Source: Armatimonadota bacterium (lineage in GTDB: Bacteria > Armatimonadota > Zipacnadia > Zipacnadales > JABUFB01). From it: a stretch of 6,918 nt of DNA. The stretch is taken from positions 1-6,918 of the forward strand of contig JAGPGE010000317.1 in assembly GCA_018056145.1 (NCBI GenBank), given 5' to 3'. This document shows positions 1 to 6,018 of this stretch, piece after piece. The position numbers and the translations under genes are program-made. Numbering within the stretch: the first letter of the stretch is position 1; each line of letters begins with the position of its first letter. Below the pieces are notes generated by a model that was given only the letters and a program-made list of their open reading frames with translations, ran no database searches and was not told where the DNA came from.

Positions 1-2351
1 AGCTCCAGCCGGGAGACAGCATTTTCGTGGGTGATGGCACGTACCGGGAGTCGGTGGTCTGGAAGCCGGAGCCGTGGGAGGACACGGATATCCGCTGCAC
101 TCTTGCCGCCGAACCGGGCAGCCGGCCAGTCATCAAGGGCTCGGATATCATCGTGGGCCCCTGGAAGCCGGTGGAGATCCGCGACGGCGCCGCGGTCCCA
201 GCCCCCGCCGAAGGTCACCGCGGGGTGTTCGCGTGCCCGCTGGACACTTACGCGCAGATGGTGTTCGTGGACGAAGAACCCCTGCAACAGATCGGGCTCC
301 AGGGCAGTCCCCTCCGGGCGGAGAAAGCCACGGGATTCCGCTATGTGCGCCAGTGGGTGGGCAAGGGCCTGGCCGACATGCGCGCCGGGTCATTCCACTA
401 CGACAACGAGGCGAAGCGCCTCTACGTCTGGCTGCCGGATGGCGCCAGCCCCGATGGCAGGACAGTCGAGGTCGCGGTTCGGGACGTGGGGATCGACCTC
501 AGGGGCACCTGGACTGTGAGCGGTCTGGACGTGCGGCACGTCAAGGACGGCATGTGGCCCCGGGAGCAGGCTGTGAACGTCTCCGGCAACCGGTGCATCG
601 TGGAATCGTGTCGCATCACCCACAATGACTTCCTCGGCCTCATCGTCTCGGGCGAGGACTGCACCATCCGCGACTGCGAGATCGCGTACAACGGCATGTG
701 CGGGATGGTGAGCAACTGGGGCTTCCGCATGCTTGTGGAGGGCAACGAGTTCCACCACAACGCCTGGCGCGGCGATGTGGTCTGCCTGTCGGCGGGGAAT
801 AAGTGGGTGATGTGGCGTGACAGCCGCTTCATCGGCAACCACTTCCACGACGAAGAAGAGGCTGCCCTGTGGATGGACATCAACGTCAATAACGTGCTGG
901 TCGCCGACAACCTGTTCGAGGACTGTTCGGTGGGAGTCTACTTCGAGATCAGCCGCTGGGGCGTAATCGTCAACAACACCTTCCGGCGCTGTGGGCGGGG
1001 TGTCTGGATCTACAGTTCGGATGCACTGGTGGCCCACAATGTCCTGGAAGGATGCGGGGAGGGCATTACGGTCACAGGCATGCCCCGGGTGTGCAACTAC
1101 AACCAGAGTGTCAAGGAGCCCGGCGAGTACGCGCTCATGCCTGTCCGGAATGTGCAGGTGCTCAACAACATCATCGCCGACAGCCCGGGGTCCTTCGTGG
1201 GCATCACCGAAGACAACGGGCACAGCTGGGGCAACTGGTCAGATTACAACGTGTTCGTCTGGACGCTCCCGTACTACCACCGCACGGGCAGCCATTTCAA
1301 GTTCATGCGCGGCTGGGACAGCTTCTACGGCAAGCTGGCGATCTGGCGCATGGAACGCCACTGCGATACCCACTCGCTCACCGTGGACCCCAAGCTGCGG
1401 AGAGTCATGCTGGGCGACAGGCACTGGGTGGCATTGCCGCTGGAGCAGGTGCTGGATGACGGCGGGTTCGTGGACGCTGCGGCCGGGGATTACCGGCTGC
1501 AGCCCGACAGCCCCTTGCGCGGCAAGGGGATCGAGATCCCGCTTGAACTGGAGCAGACGTGCATACCCTGCGACGGGACGGAGATCAAGTCGCGCGCATG
1601 GGGCAGGACGCTGCTGTCGAAGGCCCCCCGCGAGGGGATGCCCGCGATGTTTGACGATGCCCATGGCGGGCACTACCGCCTGCCCCCGATTCCGGGCAGC
1701 GTGCCCCCCGTGAACCTCGACGCCTGCGGGCCCGGGACGCCGGGTATCAACGAGCTCTGGCGCGCCACCGGGCAGTATCCGCACTTCCGGCCCACCGGTG
1801 AGCCCGAATCTCCGGGTGAACTGGACTGGCAGGTGCGTCCGGAACCGATCTCGGCGGATCCGGGCTTCGACAAGCCCTTCGCGAAGCCGGGTGAAGAGGG
1901 CGGTCCGTGGATCGCCGTCGGGGCGCTGCATACCTACACCGGCGTGGCCTGCGCGAACCTGAACAAAGGGCATACCGCCGCACAGACGGCGTACCAGAAG
2001 ATCGGCGCGGTGCGGCCGGACACCGAGTACGTGGTGCTTTGCGAGATGCACGGGCTGTCCCTGGCCCCGGACTGCGGCGCCCTGGGGGAAGTCTACCTTG
2101 CCGCCGGGGATGAGCGGGACCGCATCGGCTCGGAGATCGAGGTCAGCATCGCGCCCGGAGGCACCGCGCACTGGGGTACCCGCATCCTGCGCTTCCGCAC
2201 TGGGCCCGAAGGCCAGGACCCTGCAGTGGGCAAGCCGCTTTCGGTGGTGATCAGCGCCCGGGCAATCGTGCCCGACGGATCGCCCGCGGCAGACCCGGTC
2301 GCCCTGCTGCGTTGGGATAATCTCCGCGTCCTGTCAGGCGCGACGCCCTAG
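1..2351 (+). CDS. Right-handed parallel beta-helix repeat protein with C-terminal beta-sandwich-like region (5' end off window)
   Basis: Probable secreted polysaccharide-active or polysaccharide-binding protein; the substrate is not identifiable. The frame is open from base 3 and the first visible residues, LQPGDSIFVGDGTYRE, match the opening rung of many pectate-lyase-like beta-helix proteins. The true start and any signal peptide therefore lie upstream, and the GTG at 27 is internal. Numbering from that Val as 1: residues 1-170 are an N-terminal region with the 'VDEEPL' and 'YDNEAKRLYVWLPDG' pattern common before the helix. Residues about 180-345 are stacked PbH1-type turns (CIVESCRITHND, CTIRDCEIAYNG, VLVADNLFEDC, VIVNNTFRRCG, ALVAHNVLEGCG). 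Residues 375-500 close the helix, ending in DYRLQPDSPLRGKG. A Pro/Gly-rich stretch (550-605) leads to a region at about 610-770 that looks like a beta-sandwich carbohydrate-binding module and ends in LLRWDNLRVLSG. The gene ends at TAG 2349-2351. The beta-helix fold is clear; catalytic activity is unproven. Confidence 0.9.
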   Translation, partial: LQPGDSIFVGDGTYRESVVWKPEPWEDTDIRCTLAAEPGSRPVIKGSDIIVGPWKPVEIRDGAAVPAPAEGHRGVFACPLDTYAQMVFVDEEPLQQIGLQGSPLRAEKATGFRYVRQWVGKGLADMRAGSFHYDNEAKRLYVWLPDGASPDGRTVEVAVRDVGIDLRGTWTVSGLDVRHVKDGMWPREQAVNVSGNRCIVESCRITHNDFLGLIVSGEDCTIRDCEIAYNGMCGMVSNWGFRMLVEGNEFHHNAWRGDVVCLSAGNKWVMWRDSRFIGNHFHDEEEAALWMDINVNNVLVADNLFEDCSVGVYFEISRWGVIVNNTFRRCGRGVWIYSSDALVAHNVLEGCGEGITVTGMPRVCNYNQSVKEPGEYALMPVRNVQVLNNIIADSPGSFVGITEDNGHSWGNWSDYNVFVWTLPYYHRTGSHFKFMRGWDSFYGKLAIWRMERHCDTHSLTVDPKLRRVMLGDRHWVALPLEQVLDDGGFVDAAAGDYRLQPDSPLRGKGIEIPLELEQTCIPCDGTEIKSRAWGRTLLSKAPREGMPAMFDDAHGGHYRLPPIPGSVPPVNLDACGPGTPGINELWRATGQYPHFRPTGEPESPGELDWQVRPEPISADPGFDKPFAKPGEEGGPWIAVGALHTYTGVACANLNKGHTAAQTAYQKIGAVRPDTEYVVLCEMHGLSLAPDCGALGEVYLAAGDERDRIGSEIEVSIAPGGTAHWGTRILRFRTGPEGQDPAVGKPLSVVISARAIVPDGSPAADPVALLRWDNLRVLSGATP

Positions 2352-2362
2352 CGCCCGGTGCC
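2352..2362. other. 11-bp convergent intergenic gap
   Basis: This is the only non-coding stretch in the window. It separates the TAG of the plus-strand beta-helix gene from the TGA (read on the minus strand) of the opposing beta-helix gene. It is too short to hold a hairpin terminator, and no stem followed by a T-run is seen in either direction around it. Transcripts from the two sides probably overlap at their 3' ends unless termination is factor-dependent. Confidence 0.85.
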
Positions 2363-4792
2363 TCAATTGTTCTCGATGCGCACGTCATCCAGGTAGAAGA
2401 CCGCGTCTGCCGTGGTGTGTGACAGGAAGGCGAACCAGTCCAGCACCTGGAAGCGCTCGTCCTTCATGGGCACCGCCTGCGCGGCCGACTCCTGCCCGTC
2501 CGGCAGCGTGACCCGCACTGAGAAGCCTTCGCCAGTGAGTTCGCCCAGGCCGAACTTCAACTGGACCCGCGACCACTCATCCAGCGGTAGCCTGACGAGG
2601 GACGCGTCGCTCGCTTTGAGCGTTCCGTCAGGCCCGATGGTGACCAGTGGCCCGCTGAAGAACGCGCCTCCCCTGTATGTGCGCCCTTCAATGCCGATGT
2701 TCACGCACTTGCCGGGGCGGACCGCGAAGCTCACCGTCACCCGGCCCTTGTCGAAGGCGGGGGAGTAGATCAGGTACGGGTAGAAGGGCTTGACGTTCTT
2801 CGGACCGTCGGTGAACTTCAGGCTGAAGCGTCCTTCGGCGGCGGTCTCATCGGTTACGCGGATATGAACATTCTCGTCCGCGCCCTGGATGGCGCGCTTC
2901 TCAGACGCGGGGATGGGCATATTGGGCTCTGAAGTGTCCACGATGGGCCCCGGCGGGGGCGGTGGGGGCAGGGCCATGGACAGGATCGGCGTGGGGGAGA
3001 CGGGGATCGGCTCGGCGTCCAGGTGGGCGTATGCGGGCTCAAGCCCGGCGGATTCAGCGATCTCGGCTGGAAATGCCGGGTCATCGGGCGTCACGCCGAA
3101 GCTGTTGTCCACCCACGTGTGCCAGTCCGCGCTGTTCTGGTTGTGCCGGACCGGATTCCCCGAGGTACGGTAGATCACGTTACGTTCCACCAAGAACCCT
3201 TTGCTGCCCTGGTCGAAGAACATGCCGTTGTTCGGGGCACTGCCGGCGAACTTGCTGCGGTGTACGTCGTGAATGTGATTCCCCCGGATGACATTCCCGG
3301 GCATGAAACCCAGCGTGTAGATTGCGCCGCCGTCGGCCAGGAGCATCATGGAGTCGTGAATGTGGTTGGCCTCAACCACATTGTCCTTGCACGGGGTGGG
3401 GTTCTCATGCCAAGCCCAGCCCACGGAGATGTTGGAGTACAGGAAGCGCCGGACAATGTTGTGGCGGATCACGGTGCCGTCGGTGATGCCGGCCCAGATG
3501 CCGTGCGCCGAGAAGTGCACAAGGCCGCCGTCGGAGATCACGTTGTTCTCCACCACGTTGCCAGTGGGAGTTGGTCCAGCGCCCCCGATCTTCACACCGC
3601 CCCCGCCCAGGTCGAACATTCGGTTGCCGGCGACCCGGTTTCTCGAGCACCCGCCGCCGAACTCCACAGCGTACGCCCCGAGATGCGCGAAGGTGCAGTC
3701 CTCCACCGCGCAGTTGGTCGCCACCCGGGCCTGAAACGCCGCCGGTAGATCGGTCATGCCCTGACCGGAGCTGTACCCCTGATCGGGCAGGGACCAGTGG
3801 GTGTGCGCGAAGGTGATGCCCTGGAAGCGGACGTGGTCAACGCTCAGGCCCATCTGCGCGTCGCCCTGGAGGATCACGAGTTGGTCCGTGCGGGGAGCTA
3901 CCACCGTGAGGGTGTCCATGCTCTCTCCATCAACCGGGCGGTATGACAGCACCCCCGTCGGGCGGTCCAGGTACCACTCACCGGGGTTCGCGAACTGCTC
4001 CTTGACGTTCTCGGCGTAGTATGGGTTGCGCCCGCCTTTCCACCAGTGGCCGATGCGGTAGACCGGAAAGCCGGTGAAGCGCACGATGTGGTTCTTCGTG
4101 TCCAGTTCGCGGATGCGCAGGCGCGAGGAGGACCAGTCGTGCAGGGCCACGATTTCCACGTCCTCCAGGTTCTCCCAGGGCTCGATGTCGCCGGGGACAT
4201 ACAGGAACTCATCCTGGGAGCGCCGGTGCCCCATGCCCTCGCGCGCCGGGGCGTTCGTGAGGCCGGCGATGATCAGCGCGCCCTTGGATGGTCTGTAGCG
4301 CCGCAGGAAGTGGGTCTCGCCAGGCCGTCGCACGAAAAGCTGGCGGAAGTACCACTCGCCGGTCTGCACTTCGGGGACCTCGGCGTTCCAGACGCCGCCG
4401 CCTGCGTCTTCCCAGCCATTGATGACCTGCCCGCCGGTGAGGACCGTCTCGCCCTCGCCGTATGTGGTCCAGGTGATCGGTGCGTCCTGCGTGCCGGAGT
4501 CTTCCGGCGTCAGGCGCAGGGGTTCGGCCAGGAACCAGTCGCCGGCCTGGATGCGGATCGTCACCGGGCCTGGGAGGCCGTTGCTGGCGGCCTTCAGCGC
4601 CCGGACGGCATCGCGCGCGCCCTCTAGTGTGCGTAATGGACCGTCGGCTTCATCCGCCGCGGGTGCCGGGAAGCTCCCGCTCCAGGCATCATCGCCGGAC
4701 TGGGACACGTAGAGCACCGTTTCCGCGCCGTTGCCGGCACCGGCGAAAAGCAAAGTGACCGCGGCTGTCAGCACGATCTGGATAAATGTCAT
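2363..4792 (-). CDS. Secreted beta-helix protein, glycoside hydrolase family 141-like, with C-terminal jelly-roll-like module
   Basis: Likely an exported glycan-acting enzyme of 809 residues. Residues 1-23 look like a signal peptide: a hydrophobic core (IVLTAAVTLLFAGAG) then a probable cut in GNGA/E, although the n-region has no Lys or Arg. VLYVSQSGDDAWSG at 26-39 and LRTLEGARDAVRALK at 53-67 form the usual family opening. WYFRQLFV (147-154) and PGEWYLD (270-276) follow, then beta-helix rungs from about 315 to 560: VRFQGITFAHTHW, CAVEDCTFAHLGAYAVEFGGGC, NRVAGNRMFDLGGGGVKIGG. DGGAIYTLG (487-495) and FFDQGSKGFLVERNVIYR (526-542) are family hallmarks; Asp487 and Asp527 are candidate catalytic acids (inference). 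A linker with six prolines (609-614) joins a 170-residue jelly-roll-like domain ending in FYLDDVRIENN. Known GH141 members include an alpha-L-fucosidase and a xylanase, so the substrate cannot be read off. ATG is the first possible start: an in-frame TAA lies two codons further upstream. The start overlaps the previous stop. Confidence 0.88.
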   Translation of the reverse strand: MTFIQIVLTAAVTLLFAGAGNGAETVLYVSQSGDDAWSGSFPAPAADEADGPLRTLEGARDAVRALKAASNGLPGPVTIRIQAGDWFLAEPLRLTPEDSGTQDAPITWTTYGEGETVLTGGQVINGWEDAGGGVWNAEVPEVQTGEWYFRQLFVRRPGETHFLRRYRPSKGALIIAGLTNAPAREGMGHRRSQDEFLYVPGDIEPWENLEDVEIVALHDWSSSRLRIRELDTKNHIVRFTGFPVYRIGHWWKGGRNPYYAENVKEQFANPGEWYLDRPTGVLSYRPVDGESMDTLTVVAPRTDQLVILQGDAQMGLSVDHVRFQGITFAHTHWSLPDQGYSSGQGMTDLPAAFQARVATNCAVEDCTFAHLGAYAVEFGGGCSRNRVAGNRMFDLGGGGVKIGGAGPTPTGNVVENNVISDGGLVHFSAHGIWAGITDGTVIRHNIVRRFLYSNISVGWAWHENPTPCKDNVVEANHIHDSMMLLADGGAIYTLGFMPGNVIRGNHIHDVHRSKFAGSAPNNGMFFDQGSKGFLVERNVIYRTSGNPVRHNQNSADWHTWVDNSFGVTPDDPAFPAEIAESAGLEPAYAHLDAEPIPVSPTPILSMALPPPPPPGPIVDTSEPNMPIPASEKRAIQGADENVHIRVTDETAAEGRFSLKFTDGPKNVKPFYPYLIYSPAFDKGRVTVSFAVRPGKCVNIGIEGRTYRGGAFFSGPLVTIGPDGTLKASDASLVRLPLDEWSRVQLKFGLGELTGEGFSVRVTLPDGQESAAQAVPMKDERFQVLDWFAFLSHTTADAVFYLDDVRIENN
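4789..4792 (-). other. ATGA start/stop overlap joining the URO-D-like and beta-helix genes
   Basis: Read on the minus strand, the ATG of the beta-helix gene (4792-4790) overlaps the TGA stop of the upstream URO-D-like gene (4791-4789). Such 4-bp overlaps normally mean one transcript and translational coupling. Confidence 0.9.
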
Positions 4793-6018
4793 GGTTGGTT
4801 ACCTCGCGTGAGTTGTCGCGCGCCGATGGCTTCCCCGATGCGCCGGATGCGGTCCAAACTTGCATCCGGAGGCGTGGTGTCGGCGATGCTGTAGACGATC
4901 CCGCGGCCGTCGGGGAAGGCATCGAGCGCCGAGTTGATATGATCCTCGAACTGGGCGTCAGTGAAGCTTCCGGTCAGGACGCTCACCGAGCAGATGCCGC
5001 CCCAGACCGCCACTGAGTTGCCCATCTGCGTGTGGCAGTCCGCGAGAGACAGCCGCGTCATGGGATGCGGGCAGACAGAGTCGGCCACATCCACACCAGC
5101 CTGGCTGTAAAGGTGGCACAGGCCCTGGTTCTCGCCGTCGGTGTGGGTCGCGAGAAGCTTCCCGTGGGCATGCAGGGCGTCCGCCCAGCGCCTCAGTTCC
5201 GGCAGGATGTGCTCTTCGAACAGCCGCGGCGGCGTCATGCTCACGTCGTAGTTCGCGCCGAACATCACCAGTTCCGCGTCGCTGTCGCAGCAGGCGTGCA
5301 GGGCCGCGTCAAAGTGGGCCTGCATCGCCTTCGCGCAGTCGAAAACCGCGTCCGGGCGGTCGTGCAGGTCGTAGTAGAAGCGGTCATACGGTACGAGTTC
5401 CTTCAGCAGATGGTGCACAGGCGAAGCAGCCACATTGCCGAAGGCAACTGCGACGCCATCCTCGCCGATGCTCCCGCGAAACTGCCGGTAACGCGACTGG
5501 TCGGGCTCGATCTCGATGTCCCCGAACAGCTCCGCCAGAGTCCGGTAGTCCTCCGGCGACTTGACCACTCGCTCGTGGACGTGCATGAGCGTGACGCCGT
5601 CGCGCCGCATCTGGTCAGTGTAGAGCAGCACGCCGGACAGGTCGCCCGCCGGAGTATGGTAGATGACCCTGATCGTCTCGCCTTCGCGGATCACTTCGCG
5701 TCGCGTTCGACGGAACCTCAGGCGGTACGGCTGGTTGGGCACGTGGTCCAGCCCCAGGACACGGTCACAGGCTTCGTCCGGGTGTTCGGTATCCAGGAAG
5801 TCGGGTATTGCCGCGTGGAAACCCACGCCCAGGTCCCGCACGATGTCTCGCAGACTTGCGTCGCGCCATTCGGGCGGCAGCGTGCCCCGGGTCTGGTTCG
5901 ACTTGAACCACAGGTCCAGGCGGGGAACCCACGGGATGCGGTCCACCGGTTCGCGCCGGAATGCGGACAGCATGCGTTCGCGGTGGGTTATGGGTGCAGC
6001 AGGAGGTCGGGCGGTCAC
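4789..6018 (-). CDS. URO-D / corrinoid-methyltransferase superfamily protein (COG0407-like), not HemE
   Basis: Cytoplasmic TIM-barrel protein of 409 residues, with no signal peptide or membrane segment. The N-terminus reads ITHRERMLSAFRREPVDRIPW (10-30), the superfamily's characteristic opening. Residues 250-300 carry the core pattern: a substrate strand (MFGANYDVSMTPPRLF), the LPELRRWADALHAHGK helix, and a strand ending THTDGE. The later GVDVADSV, VAVWGGI (337-342) and GIVYSIADTTPPD (373-385) fit the final barrel strands. HemE's RQAGR-type N-terminal motif is absent, so porphyrin synthesis is unlikely. Relatives include MtaA/MtbA-type cobalamin methyltransferases, whose His-x-Cys and later Cys bind zinc. 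Here the matching positions seem to be His292, Asp294 and Asp380. GTG 6018 is chosen because it begins just before the conserved opening and overlaps the dehydrogenase stop; the frame stays open to 6354, but that part reads as unrelated Arg/Pro/Gly-rich sequence opposite dehydrogenase codons. ATG at residue 16 would cut the motif. The substrate is unknown. Confidence 0.87.
   Translation of the reverse strand: MTARPPAAPITHRERMLSAFRREPVDRIPWVPRLDLWFKSNQTRGTLPPEWRDASLRDIVRDLGVGFHAAIPDFLDTEHPDEACDRVLGLDHVPNQPYRLRFRRTRREVIREGETIRVIYHTPAGDLSGVLLYTDQMRRDGVTLMHVHERVVKSPEDYRTLAELFGDIEIEPDQSRYRQFRGSIGEDGVAVAFGNVAASPVHHLLKELVPYDRFYYDLHDRPDAVFDCAKAMQAHFDAALHACCDSDAELVMFGANYDVSMTPPRLFEEHILPELRRWADALHAHGKLLATHTDGENQGLCHLYSQAGVDVADSVCPHPMTRLSLADCHTQMGNSVAVWGGICSVSVLTGSFTDAQFEDHINSALDAFPDGRGIVYSIADTTPPDASLDRIRRIGEAIGARQLTRGNQP
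4801..4805 (-). promoter_or_regulatory. Ribosome binding site of the secreted beta-helix gene
   Basis: GAGGT on the minus strand lies 8 nt upstream of the ATG at 4792, a near-ideal Shine-Dalgarno spacing. It sits inside the last codons of the URO-D-like gene. Together with the in-frame TAA just upstream of the ATG, it fixes the start. Confidence 0.75.
6015..6018 (-). other. GTGA start/stop overlap joining the dehydrogenase and URO-D-like genes
   Basis: Read on the minus strand, the GTG start of the URO-D-like gene (6018-6016) shares bases with the TGA stop of the dehydrogenase (6017-6015). It is the same 4-bp junction type as at 4789-4792, which supports a single coupled operon and the GTG start choice. 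Confidence 0.8.

Noticed and set aside
27..29. GTG as the true start of the plus-strand beta-helix gene
   Set aside because: The frame is open to the left edge, and the preceding residues LQPGDSIF are part of the conserved opening strand, so this Val is internal.
390..1223. 277-codon open frame on the minus strand
   Set aside because: It is antisense to the beta-helix rungs of the plus-strand gene. Its His/Val/Asp-rich translation mirrors the opposite-strand codons and shows no domain.
1239..2171. 310-codon open frame on the minus strand
   Set aside because: It is antisense to the C-terminal half of the plus-strand beta-helix protein. It is Arg/Pro/Gly-rich and has no family motif.
2326..2346. 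Possible terminator hairpin GCGTC/GACGC at the end of the plus-strand gene
   Set aside because: The stem is only 5 bp, the loop is 11 nt, it lies inside coding sequence, and no T-run follows.
4789..6018. HemE (uroporphyrinogen decarboxylase of haem synthesis)
   Set aside because: The Arg-rich substrate-binding motif near the N-terminus is absent and no haem-pathway genes are adjacent. Only the superfamily framework is shared.
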